A DNA stretch of 64,000 bases from contig CACZUD010000004.1 of the NCBI GenBank assembly GCA_902784345.1, positions 1 to 64,000 on the forward strand. Reading direction: 5' to 3'. Numbering within the stretch: the stretch's first letter is position 1; every line of letters begins with the position of its first letter. Of this stretch, positions 43,099-51,684 are shown one piece after another. Source of the stretch: an uncultured Pseudomonadota bacterium (GTDB taxonomy: Bacteria > Pseudomonadota > Alphaproteobacteria > Rs-D84). The notes under the pieces are model-generated. The model saw only the letters and a program-made list of their open reading frames with translations. It was not told the DNA's origin and ran no database searches. A program made the position numbers and the translations under genes.

Positions 43099-43123
43099 TT
43101 ACCGTATGAATTTTATGAATCAA
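43096..43123 (-). promoter_or_regulatory. rsmD promoter, leaderless geometry, overlapping the tadA promoter
   Basis: TTGATT, 16 bp, TAAAGT, then 7 nt (TTACAAC) to ATG 43088. The -35 lies inside tadA. Both -10 hexamers share the palindrome GTAAACTTTAC (43092-43102). Confidence 0.55.
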
Positions 43124-43555
43124 GCATTTTTATTAGCAAAAAAAGCCTATCAACATGGTGATGTTCCGATTGGCGCAGTCATAGTGCGCGACGGAAAAAT
43201 TATTGCGCGTGGCGAAAACAAAGTACAAAAAAGCAAAAATCCAACACTGCACGCCGAAATAGTCGCGATTAATAAAGCATGTAAAAAACTTGGCACTAAA
43301 TTCTTGGACGATTGCGATTTGTATGTGACATTGGAACCATGCGCGATGTGTGCAACTGCGATTTCTTTTGCGCGCATAAAAAATATCTATTTTGCCGCAA
43401 CGGACGAAAAGGGCGGTGGCATTACATCAAACGCGAAAATCTTTGAAAACGATAAACACCTTTGGAAACCAAAAATTATTCAAATGGATGAATACGCCGA
43501 AAAATCTGCACAAATGTTGCGTGAATTTTTCAACAACCTGCGCAAAAAGAATTAA
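43106..43555 (+). CDS. tadA: tRNA-specific adenosine deaminase TadA
   Basis: A 149-residue zinc deaminase that converts A34 to inosine in tRNA-Arg(ACG). The catalytic HAE is at 49-51 and the zinc Cys pair at PCAMC (78-82). The N-terminal QAFLLAKKAYQHGDVPIGAVIV is typical. ATG 43106 is used; the longer frame from TTG 43079 would overlap rsmD and read through the promoter. The stop overlaps by 4 nt the stop of the convergent gpmI. Confidence 0.94.
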   Translation: MNFMNQAFLLAKKAYQHGDVPIGAVIVRDGKIIARGENKVQKSKNPTLHAEIVAINKACKKLGTKFLDDCDLYVTLEPCAMCATAISFARIKNIYFAATDEKGGGITSNAKIFENDKHLWKPKIIQMDEYAEKSAQMLREFFNNLRKKN

Positions 43556-45018
43556 ACCAAACTTTTGCCTGTCATTTCATCCGGCTTTTCAATACCAACC
43601 AATTTCAGTATTGTTGGTGCAATATCCGACAGTCCGCCCTCACGCGCAACATAATTGCCATTTGAAACCATTATAAAATTCACAGGATTTGTAGTATGCG
43701 AAGTCAATGGCACATTGTGTTCACTGTCCCACATTTGTTCTGCATTTCCATGGTCTGCGATAATCAAAACACAGCCATCTAAATTCAGCACAGCCGGCAC
43801 AATGCGCGATAATTGTTTATCCAAACATTCCATTGCTTTGATTGCCGCAGTTTCATTTCCAGTATGCCCAACCATATCACCATTTGCAAAGTTTAATAAC
43901 ACGACATCGAATTTGGAAAGTCGTGGCAAAAGTGCATCTGTAATTTCATTTGCGGACATTTCTGGTTTCATATCAAAAGTCGCAACATCTGGCGAAGGAA
44001 TTAAAACTTTTTCTTCGTTTTCATAATCGATATTGCGTTCTGCATCCATAAAATAGGTTACATGATTGTACTTTTCTGTTTCGGCAATACGTAACTGCGT
44101 TTTGTTGTTTTTCGCCAATATATCACCCAAAGTGTTTTCTGTTTTTATATCGGGCAAAAGTGCAGGGCATACATCATCTAAACCTTCACCATACTGTGAA
44201 AAACATAAAATATGACAACCGTTTTCAACCACTTTACGCATAATTTGACGTGCCCTGTCTGAGCGATAATTACAGAACAAAAATCCATCACGTACGGTCA
44301 ATTTTGTTGGCACAATAACAGTTGGTTTAATGAATTCATCTGTTTCACCCCGCGCATAAGCGTCTGCCAATGCAGCATCTATTGTTTGCGCATGATAATT
44401 CGATTCACCACGTTCAATCGCCGCAAAAGCCAAATCTGTGCGGTCTGTATTATTGTTTCTGTCCATTGCATAATAACGACCACACAATGTCCCAAAAAAC
44501 ACAGCATTATTCTCAAACCCGTCCGCCAAATCTTGCTTTATAATATCGATATATTTTTGTGCAGACTGTGGCGGTGTATCACGCCCGTCTGCAATAAAGT
44601 GAACACACACGCGCAAATCATTTTTTACAATGTATTTAATTGTTTTGATTATATCTGCCAGATTTGCATGAACGCGCCCGTCAGACATAAGGCCTGCAAC
44701 ATGAACAACACCGCCATCCGCCCGAACAGATTTTATAAAATTATTAAGCGGTTTATTTTTTGATAAATCTTCGATTTCAAATCTGCGCAAAAATTGGTTA
44801 ACTATGCGTCCTGAACCGATTGTAATATGTCCCACTTCTGAATTTCCCATAATCCCATCAGGCAGCCCAACAGCATTCCCAGACGCATCCAATTTTGAAT
44901 GCGGATATTTCTTTAATAATTCGCTAAAATAGGGCATTTTTGCCAAAGCGACGGCATTATGCGTCTTGTCTTTATTGATACCGACACCGTCCAAAATACA
45001 TAAAACAACTGGTTTCAT
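43552..45018 (-). CDS. gpmI: phosphoglycerate mutase, cofactor-independent
   Basis: A 488-residue alkaline-phosphatase-fold enzyme interconverting 3- and 2-phosphoglycerate. CILDGVG gives the first metal ligand, GNSEVGHITIGSG the catalytic Ser60, and IADHGNAEQMWD the second metal site. Mn-binding Asp/His residues in FADGRDTPP-like and NFANGDMVGHTGN are kept. It is about 20 residues shorter than E. coli GpmI, with no key part missing. With pfk in the window it supports a working lower glycolysis. The RBS is AAGGAAG. Confidence 0.95.
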   Translation of the reverse strand: MKPVVLCILDGVGINKDKTHNAVALAKMPYFSELLKKYPHSKLDASGNAVGLPDGIMGNSEVGHITIGSGRIVNQFLRRFEIEDLSKNKPLNNFIKSVRADGGVVHVAGLMSDGRVHANLADIIKTIKYIVKNDLRVCVHFIADGRDTPPQSAQKYIDIIKQDLADGFENNAVFFGTLCGRYYAMDRNNNTDRTDLAFAAIERGESNYHAQTIDAALADAYARGETDEFIKPTVIVPTKLTVRDGFLFCNYRSDRARQIMRKVVENGCHILCFSQYGEGLDDVCPALLPDIKTENTLGDILAKNNKTQLRIAETEKYNHVTYFMDAERNIDYENEEKVLIPSPDVATFDMKPEMSANEITDALLPRLSKFDVVLLNFANGDMVGHTGNETAAIKAMECLDKQLSRIVPAVLNLDGCVLIIADHGNAEQMWDSEHNVPLTSHTTNPVNFIMVSNGNYVAREGGLSDIAPTILKLVGIEKPDEMTGKSLV

Positions 45019-45063
45019 TTTAATCTTCCTTGTGGTTTTTATGGTATCACATATGTTTTTTCA

Positions 45064-45092
45064 TTGCAAAATAAAAAGAAACATTGTATAAA
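45064..45092 (+). promoter_or_regulatory. promoter of the XRE regulator
   Basis: TTGCAA, 17 bp, TATAAA, with a leader of about 40 nt and GAGAGGA as ribosome site. Confidence 0.55.
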
Positions 45093-45139
45093 ATAAGGCA
45101 TAAGAACTTTTTCTTATTTTTTACAGAGAGGAATAAACA

Positions 45140-45556
45140 ATGGTACGCAAAGCAGGACTTATTAACGAAGTAGATCATCACATTGCTCAACGCTTGCAAT
45201 TGCGCCGTGTTATGTTGGGTATGACGCAATCGGATTTGGCGAAAAAATGTGGGGTCAGCTTTCAACAAATTCAAAAATATGAAACAGCGGGCAATCGTAT
45301 TCCGGCTGCACGTCTGTTTGATTTAAGTCAGGCAATGGAAACATCTGTGGCATTTTTCTTTGCGGGTCTGCCGGGTAATTATCCCCCAGAAACCAAGGCT
45401 ATTCGTTCAATGCGTGTTTCTGAAGCAAAAGAAGACGACCCATTAAGCAAAAACGAATCTTTGCAGTTGATAAATTTATATTGGAATTTACCAACAGACG
45501 CACAACGAAAAACAATAATGGACATGCTGAAATTATTGAATGGTGAAAACAAATAA
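45140..45556 (+). CDS. XRE-family transcriptional regulator
   Basis: A 138-residue protein. The Cro/CI helix-turn-helix is at about residues 15-72 (LQLRRVMLGMTQSDLAKKCGVSF, then QIQKYETAGNRIPAARLFDLSQAM). The C-terminal half (LSKNESLQLINLYWNLPTDAQRKTIMDML) is a helical extension seen in many alphaproteobacterial single-domain regulators. Targets unknown; the long leader and strong promoter leave room for autoregulation. Monocistronic, with a terminator. Confidence 0.9.
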   Translation: MVRKAGLINEVDHHIAQRLQLRRVMLGMTQSDLAKKCGVSFQQIQKYETAGNRIPAARLFDLSQAMETSVAFFFAGLPGNYPPETKAIRSMRVSEAKEDDPLSKNESLQLINLYWNLPTDAQRKTIMDMLKLLNGENK

Positions 45557-45583
45557 AAAAACCGCCAAATTGGCGGTTTTTCT
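45556..45583 (+). terminator. terminator of the XRE gene
   Basis: AACCGCCA-AAT-TGGCGGTT followed by T. It lies between convergent genes and may serve both. Confidence 0.8.
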
Positions 45584-45600
45584 AAAGAATATGTCAAAAA

Positions 45601-46857
45601 CTATCTTGCTCCAAGAACACAATCTTTGAAATCTTCACTTGATTCTTTGGTCCAACATTGCTCATTTATCATTTCGGTATTTCTGCCCCTTGGTCCGTAT
45701 TGCATAAGATCCTTTGATATAACATAACTGGCCTTGTTACATTCACATGTTGATGCTTCAAAAACATAACCTTCTTCACATTTAACAAGTTTGCCATATA
45801 AAGAAACCAAACCACCTTCTTCATATACATCTTCTTTCTCGCAAAGTCCTGTATTGAACCCATTATAATCTACACAGTTAAAGTTTGCATCAAGGGCTTT
45901 TGATCTGTCCTTGCAAACAATAATGTTACAACTGTCTTTCATTTGTTTATTATGGATATTAGATTTAAAATTAGAATCTGAATATCCATTACACCAAACA
46001 TTTGAACCACAATTTTTAGAATTAATTTCACATTTATCATTTTTTGTAAAACCTTGGGCACACAAAACCTTTGATATACCAGAAATCGCAGGCCCAGACT
46101 TCAGCGAAGTTGGAATCTGTGAACCAACAGAACTAACTAACATTGGCTGTGCAACCACACCATGTTGCATAAAATCAGTCGCACCCAAATAAATAACATG
46201 TTCATACCTACCTGACATCTTATCCCTTGCAAAATACTCCATGTCATCCGCAACCCCCATTCGCCATTTGTGCAAAGTAATAGAATCACTATTCTCATAC
46301 ACTCTTTGTTTAACTTTGCTTATATAAGCAGCAATATCGTCTGTATTACATGGCGTATCATTACCAGTCGTTCCTTCCTTAACTTCTTTACTACAGGTAG
46401 GTCCATCGTATCCGGGTTGACAGAGCACCATACAAGGCATTTGCGGCCAATTGGGTTGCTGATTAATTATTGATAAACCACTAGGAGAAGACACGGCAGA
46501 CAACTGAGTTAAACAAAATTGGCCACCATGCTCATATATTTTTCTTGCTACAAACACCATAATGGCAACATCATCTTTTGTAGTTATAATACGATCTTCG
46601 GTTCTGGCATCACCCCTGATATTGGCAACCTGATCATAAGACATGTTTGTACAGCAAGCATAACCTTGTTTTATTTTGAAACCAAGTGGGGCTCGGTCTG
46701 CATCTTGAATATACGTCGTATCCATATAAGGATTCCCCCATGCTGTCGCTGCTGCAGGTGAAACATTCTTATTCTCCGAAAGGTAATAAGGATCACAAAA
46801 AGCATCGTTCAAAAAGAACAAACAGCCAATCAAACAAAAAAATAATCTTTTTTTCAC
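45601..46857 (-). CDS. exported cysteine-rich protein, 418 aa, function unknown
   Basis: GTG 46857 starts a signal peptide (KKRLFFCLIGCLFFLNDAFC). It is chosen because AAGGGTG precedes it and the frame further up overlaps the next gene. The mature part has over 20 Cys, among them an EGF-like CQPGYDGPTCSKE and several C-x5-12-C pairs (KCEINSKNCGSNVWCNGYSD; VKCEEGYVFEASTCECNKA). No catalytic domain is seen. It begins 10 bp after the stop of the 46868 gene and is probably cotranscribed. An envelope or secreted structural role is inferred. Confidence 0.72.
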   Translation of the reverse strand: MKKRLFFCLIGCLFFLNDAFCDPYYLSENKNVSPAAATAWGNPYMDTTYIQDADRAPLGFKIKQGYACCTNMSYDQVANIRGDARTEDRIITTKDDVAIMVFVARKIYEHGGQFCLTQLSAVSSPSGLSIINQQPNWPQMPCMVLCQPGYDGPTCSKEVKEGTTGNDTPCNTDDIAAYISKVKQRVYENSDSITLHKWRMGVADDMEYFARDKMSGRYEHVIYLGATDFMQHGVVAQPMLVSSVGSQIPTSLKSGPAISGISKVLCAQGFTKNDKCEINSKNCGSNVWCNGYSDSNFKSNIHNKQMKDSCNIIVCKDRSKALDANFNCVDYNGFNTGLCEKEDVYEEGGLVSLYGKLVKCEEGYVFEASTCECNKASYVISKDLMQYGPRGRNTEMINEQCWTKESSEDFKDCVLGAR

Positions 46858-46867
46858 CGTTACACCC

Positions 46868-49552
46868 TTACTTAATATAACAATTATCCCCAGACAAATA
46901 TCCACCAAGTGCCTGACATCTCTTTTTATACCAATCTTGTGACAATTTACATTCGCCATTTTCAAAAGATACTGTGCCCGACATATCTGGTATCTGGCTT
47001 TGAATTGTGCAAAACTGTCTGATTGACGGTTGCATACAAACACCCCAACCCAGAGAAAAACCTTCTGTGGCATCCATTTCTTTTGAACCGCCCCTTGATA
47101 AATTAATTCCATAACCCTTTATACCAGAATTTATCAGTGCCTGCACAGAAAGAGTTCCAAAAACTTTTTTTGCCCACGTTGGCGACACATTTATCGTATC
47201 ATTCTGAGACAAAGAAAAACCATTATCGTCAAATATCAAATCGCCTTCTCCTTTAACAGCATAGCATGCGTCCCACAGCATAGGGAACATATCTTTTTTT
47301 ATCTCGTCAAGTATCTTATTTACATACGTTTGCGCTTGCAAATTCAATTTTCCACCATATTTTTTAGATGTCCCAGCAGTTCCAGACACCGCAGCACGAG
47401 TAACCGTAGCCCCAGCTGGTCCAGCACTGACCGCGACATTGGTATTTGAAACCTGAGTCATATTATTTGAAGCCACAGTCGCGTTACTTAAAGTTCCAAG
47501 TTTTTGTTGGGGGTTAACAAGACTTCCTTTGTTTGCTGTTTTTTTAGAAGAATCTCCTGATTCAATAACATCATTCATATTATAATCAGAACCGAAATCA
47601 CTGGCACAAACAATTTCTGCTCTTTTAGTCAACATTGATTCCAAATCCGCCCGCGACATTCTTACGCAACCCCACGGATATGCGTGTTCATCCCCAGTGG
47701 CAGGTGCACAAGTTTCTTGTGCATATTCACGCAACGCTTCTTCGCACCCTTTTTCAAATCTTACCGTGTCGACAGTATCAACCAACGCCAACAACGATTG
47801 CATTCCGCATTTTTTACCTGCCACAGTTGATATTTTCTTTGTTGAATCATCATACGTACAACCATCAATATCGCCATACAATGCCGCACACGCAAACACT
47901 TTTTGTTTGCAGGCATCACGTGCCGCTATTGCAGAAATTGCCTTGCCCGCAGTTGCAGAAACATCTTCTGCCAACGAATTCATCGCACCGGTTTGCGTAT
48001 CATAACATTCTTTTATAGTTGTAACACATGATGCTTTGACTTGTTCTATTTTTTCGTCTTGGGCCTGAGCAATTTGAATCAATGCCATACGTTTATATTC
48101 TTCCCATACTGTATCTGCAATACCACGACATGAATCAAGCGCACTTTTTGCAAAAACTTTCTTTTCTTCTAAAAACGTATTGAAATCAGGGTTCGCACCC
48201 AACACATCGGCACCGCCATTCAATTTAATTAAATTGTTCAAACCAAACAATGCCTGTGAATAAACAGGTTCACCAGTCGAAGGATTTATATACAATCCAG
48301 AATAATCTAAACATCTTTCATAATTAGAACCACAAGCAAGAGGCTGGCGTATAGCGTTGTCCACATCCGTTAAACATTCGTTAACATCTGCGGAATTATG
48401 CGCACGATATTCTTCCAATCTTGCTTCGCGTAAATATTTTTCTGCTTTTCTGACCGTATCTTCAACACTGGTCTTTTTAGCGGTTATATTTTTTTCATAC
48501 GCATTACAATCTTGGGTTATCAAAATAGAATAGGCGGAACGTGCCAAATTAAACATCGCATCCCCGCCACACGATTCGCGGGTGATTTGTGAACATTGAT
48601 TCATTGCACCTTCGTATAAATCCGATCCTTCCAAAGAAGAAATATCTGTATAAGACGATGAACCGCCACTGGTGAAAGCAGATGCTAAACTGTTGTTGAA
48701 AGCCGAAGACGAATCGCCAAAAGGATCACTTGCTGTTGTTGAAAAAGAAGACAAATCCAACACGCCCAATGACGATGTATTGGCTTTAGAAACCTTTTTA
48801 GAAGAATATGTTTTTTTCGATTTTGTTGATAAAACTTCACTGATGCTGTCCAACAATTTCTGGGAAGCACTGGTATCACGTTTAATAGCGGCTTCGCCTT
48901 CTGTTGCAGAATACATCGCGTCTACTTCTGCGGCAGTTTTATTAACCGCATCCAAATTAACATTTTGGAATTCAGCCAACAATTTAAGTGCTTCATCCAA
49001 TCTGTCAGATAAATCACGAAATTCTATGAAACGATCACTGCAGAAACATCTGCGATACGTATCGTTTGCATTTGCACACATTTGATCCATACACGTTGCA
49101 TAAGAATCACGACATTCAGAATACCCACCACCAATTTTTGAAACGTCATTAAATACCGCCGTTGCACGCGCAGTCCCCGCACGTGAAACATTTGCATTGC
49201 CAGTTTTTACTTTCGTGCCAGAACGAACAACAGATGGATTAGACGCAGTTCTTGCAACATTTGTTCCTTTTACCACAGGACGCGCAGAACGCACCGCAGC
49301 ACTACGAACAGTTGCAGGACGAGCCGTTACAACAGGCCGGGATTGTCTTTTATCCAAAACAGTAGAACGTGCAATCACCGATGTTGCAGAACGCCGAACA
49401 GCAGCATTACTTTCCGAATCAGCAGAACGCGTAACATTGCGAGCATTGTTCACCGCGCCACGCGGGTTTGCCTGTTGTGCTCCAAAAGCAATACCAGGAA
49501 CAACTATCGCAACCGCAGACATTTTCAAAATATTTTTGATAAGTCCTAACAC
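46868..49552 (-). CDS. large exported cysteine-rich protein, 894 aa, function unknown
   Basis: GTG 49552 gives a signal peptide (GLIKNILKMSAVAIVVPGIAFGA). Residues 25-130 are low-complexity, rich in Arg, Val, Ala, Thr and Ser. Cys-rich segments follow (YSECRDSYATCMDQMCAN ... RRCFCSDRF), a Ser-rich linker, and a long helical part with regularly spaced Cys (CSQITRESCGG; CVTTIKECYD; ACKQKVFACAALYGDIDGC). The C-terminal 200 residues look globular (YVNKILDEIKKDMFPMLWDAC; GWGVCMQPSIRQFC). No family is recognised. The odd base use of the Arg/Thr/Val tract suggests a disordered or glycosylation-type region, but this is speculative. Confidence 0.72.
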   Translation of the reverse strand: MLGLIKNILKMSAVAIVVPGIAFGAQQANPRGAVNNARNVTRSADSESNAAVRRSATSVIARSTVLDKRQSRPVVTARPATVRSAAVRSARPVVKGTNVARTASNPSVVRSGTKVKTGNANVSRAGTARATAVFNDVSKIGGGYSECRDSYATCMDQMCANANDTYRRCFCSDRFIEFRDLSDRLDEALKLLAEFQNVNLDAVNKTAAEVDAMYSATEGEAAIKRDTSASQKLLDSISEVLSTKSKKTYSSKKVSKANTSSLGVLDLSSFSTTASDPFGDSSSAFNNSLASAFTSGGSSSYTDISSLEGSDLYEGAMNQCSQITRESCGGDAMFNLARSAYSILITQDCNAYEKNITAKKTSVEDTVRKAEKYLREARLEEYRAHNSADVNECLTDVDNAIRQPLACGSNYERCLDYSGLYINPSTGEPVYSQALFGLNNLIKLNGGADVLGANPDFNTFLEEKKVFAKSALDSCRGIADTVWEEYKRMALIQIAQAQDEKIEQVKASCVTTIKECYDTQTGAMNSLAEDVSATAGKAISAIAARDACKQKVFACAALYGDIDGCTYDDSTKKISTVAGKKCGMQSLLALVDTVDTVRFEKGCEEALREYAQETCAPATGDEHAYPWGCVRMSRADLESMLTKRAEIVCASDFGSDYNMNDVIESGDSSKKTANKGSLVNPQQKLGTLSNATVASNNMTQVSNTNVAVSAGPAGATVTRAAVSGTAGTSKKYGGKLNLQAQTYVNKILDEIKKDMFPMLWDACYAVKGEGDLIFDDNGFSLSQNDTINVSPTWAKKVFGTLSVQALINSGIKGYGINLSRGGSKEMDATEGFSLGWGVCMQPSIRQFCTIQSQIPDMSGTVSFENGECKLSQDWYKKRCQALGGYLSGDNCYIK

Positions 49553-49607
49553 TTTTTCTCTCTTTCTTTTTGCTATTTTATCATTTTTGCCGAATCTATG
49601 CAAGAAT

Positions 49608-50207
49608 TTATTCTATGCAACAATTAACAGCGTTCTTTACCCATTGACCCAGTTTTTTAACACCAGAAACTTTTTCTGCCTTTTTGCTTGTTTTCTGTAC
49701 CTTTTTATCGTCTTTTTTTGTTGCACACGCTTCCGTTGCACCCTGATAAAAAGCAGGTACAGATTCTTGTACACCATCTAAATCTATAAGGTGCATATTC
49801 AATCCCCAGAACAAAGAATACAAATCATATGCTTTTTCAAACATTTCGTACGCTTCTTTTTTCTTGCCAGCACCCATTGCCTTGGTTCCTACTTCATAAA
49901 GACGCATAGATGCAGCCAAAAGATGTTTAGAAATACACCAAACTTCGCCGTCTTCACCGCTGGATTTCTTAACAATGCGTTCCATCAATTCTTTGCGCAT
50001 ATTACGAACAGTATTTATCAAATCATAAAAGCCGACTTTGCCGGTCTTGGCACCACTGAAAAAGAAATGTTCTTCCAAAGACACCAAATTCATCAATGCA
50101 ATCGACAAATCTTGATCAGACGATAAATCCAATGGATTCGCCTTTTTCGCGGCATCCAATTTTTCAATCATTTCTTCCATAGATAATTTTTTACTGTTCT
50201 TTTTCAT
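49608..50207 (-). CDS. hypothetical helical protein, 199 aa
   Basis: No family is recognised. A Lys-rich start (MKKNSKKLSMEEMIEKLDAA) precedes about 150 residues of predicted helices (LMNLVSLEEHFFFSGAKTGKVGFYDLINTVRNMRKEL-type). A KKEAYEMFEKAYDLYSLFWGL segment follows, with a TPR-like spacing. The Lys-rich tail ends in NCCIE. There is no signal peptide, so it is probably cytoplasmic. It lies 17 bp after the CPVC membrane-protein gene and before the large Cys-rich gene, all on one strand, so it may serve the same export cluster. Confidence 0.65.
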   Translation of the reverse strand: MKKNSKKLSMEEMIEKLDAAKKANPLDLSSDQDLSIALMNLVSLEEHFFFSGAKTGKVGFYDLINTVRNMRKELMERIVKKSSGEDGEVWCISKHLLAASMRLYEVGTKAMGAGKKKEAYEMFEKAYDLYSLFWGLNMHLIDLDGVQESVPAFYQGATEACATKKDDKKVQKTSKKAEKVSGVKKLGQWVKNAVNCCIE

Positions 50208-50224
50208 GATTCTTTTCCTTTAAT

Positions 50225-50773
50225 TTAGCACAAAACTATACCCATCTGTGGCAGCCATTTGATTATTGCCCAAAACACACCTGTCATTATCAACAAACCA
50301 CCAAAAGGCATAACAACTTTCTGAAATGGGAACAGGGCGTGTCCACCGTTATTCTTTTTAATATGCATGTACCACAATTCCATCAAAATAAATGTAACAG
50401 AACCAACCAAAACACCCAACAAGAATTGGTCAATGCCCCACATACAATTATCCCACCATTTTACAATCGGACTGTTTGAAGGGACAAAATACACCGACAT
50501 CAATAGCCCTGTGTAAACCAGTGCATTCAACACATACCAAATTGGATTTGTAATATTCTTTTTGCGCATATAATTCGCGGTCCAACCAATCAACGAAACA
50601 GTCAAACCACCCGCCCAAATGCCGGTCAAAATATCTTTAACGCCCAACATTCTTGCACCTTCTAATCCGGCGCCTATCGCGATAGTACACACAGGACAAA
50701 CCGCAGACGCGACGGACGAAAAAAGCACAATGCTTGTTATCGCACATAATAAAACTAACGGTAATTTTTTCAT
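50225..50773 (-). CDS. membrane protein with CPVC motif, 182 aa
   Basis: A signal-peptide-like first helix ends just before SAVCPVCTIAIGAGLEGARMLG, with CPVC at residues 26-29. Four more membrane helices follow (ILTGIWAGGLTVSLIGWTA; WYVLNALVYTGLLMSVYFV; FLLGVLVGSVTFILMELWYM; VMPFGGLLIMTGVFWAIIKWL). Hypothetical proteins starting CPVCTIAIGAGL are known from candidate-phylum genomes. CxxC at the outer face suggests thiol chemistry, though no thioredoxin fold is present. Its place at the head of a cluster of Cys-rich exported proteins makes a link to disulfide formation worth testing. Confidence 0.7.
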   Translation of the reverse strand: MKKLPLVLLCAITSIVLFSSVASAVCPVCTIAIGAGLEGARMLGVKDILTGIWAGGLTVSLIGWTANYMRKKNITNPIWYVLNALVYTGLLMSVYFVPSNSPIVKWWDNCMWGIDQFLLGVLVGSVTFILMELWYMHIKKNNGGHALFPFQKVVMPFGGLLIMTGVFWAIIKWLPQMGIVLC

Positions 50774-50835
50774 CTTTTCTTCCTTTTCACTTCATAATCT
50801 TAACAAAAAACAAAACCACAGGTCAATAGTATAAT

Positions 50836-51684
50836 TTATACTTTTTCAACCCCACGCATATGTGCAGAACGAGCGCGCGGATTTGATTCCAATTCTTGCT
50901 CGGACGGTGTTTTTGTTTTTAACAATTTATATTTTGGCTTCGACACAACTGGCAACCTAGGATCACCAACAGGCACAGACCACTTGTTGAAAGCATTCTT
51001 AACAATTCTGTCTTCGATAGAATGAAATGTTACACAAATGCATCGTCCGCCAGACTGTAACAAACCATCAACGGAATTCAAAGCATCTTTAATCTGACCC
51101 ATTTCATCATTAACGGCAATTCGCAAGGCCTGAAATACTGGCGCAACATCACCAGGAACTTTTATTAAATCACGCAATTCAAATGTTGTTTTAGGTTGTT
51201 TTTCCTTTAACAGCCCCGCCAGTTTATGTGATTTTTTTATATCGCCATATTCGTAAAGAACATCTGCTAATTCTTCAACTGTCAGGTTGTTTATCAAATC
51301 AGAAGCAGTTATACCAGTACGTATATCCATACGCATATCAAGTGGTGCATCAAAGCGAAATGAAAAACCACGATCTGCATTGTCTATCTGCATCGAAGAA
51401 ATTCCCAAATCAAAAACGACATCATCAAAATCGTCCGCGCTTAATTGTTTGATTTCGGAAAAGGGTGCACTAACAAATTTAAATCTGTCGCCAAATTCTT
51501 GTTTCAATTTATCTGCATCTGCAATTACATTAACATCCCTGTCAAAAGCAATGACTTTTGCACCACGTTCCAAAAAGGCACGAGAATATCCACCAGCACC
51601 AAAAGTACAATCAACTATTGTACGCCCATCCATGTTGCCCAAGGCGTTCAATACATCGTTTAAAAGAACAGGTATATGTTTCAT
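50836..51684 (-). CDS. rsmH: 16S rRNA (cytosine-1402-N4)-methyltransferase RsmH
   Basis: 282 residues. HIPVLLNDVLNALG at the start, SAM motif VDCTFGAGGYSRAFLERGAKVIAFDRD, then FDLGISSMQIDNADRGFSFRFDAPLDMRMD and CVTFHSIEDRIVKN. The ATG overlaps the dnaE stop (TAATG). In most bacteria rsmH opens the dcw cell-division cluster with mraZ and ftsL/ftsI. Here it is the last gene after dnaE, so the cluster is broken up. Confidence 0.95.
   Translation of the reverse strand: MKHIPVLLNDVLNALGNMDGRTIVDCTFGAGGYSRAFLERGAKVIAFDRDVNVIADADKLKQEFGDRFKFVSAPFSEIKQLSADDFDDVVFDLGISSMQIDNADRGFSFRFDAPLDMRMDIRTGITASDLINNLTVEELADVLYEYGDIKKSHKLAGLLKEKQPKTTFELRDLIKVPGDVAPVFQALRIAVNDEMGQIKDALNSVDGLLQSGGRCICVTFHSIEDRIVKNAFNKWSVPVGDPRLPVVSKPKYKLLKTKTPSEQELESNPRARSAHMRGVEKV

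Noticed and set aside
47635..48018. Plus-strand frames within the 894-aa gene
   Set aside because: Antisense shadows with no ribosome site or promoter.
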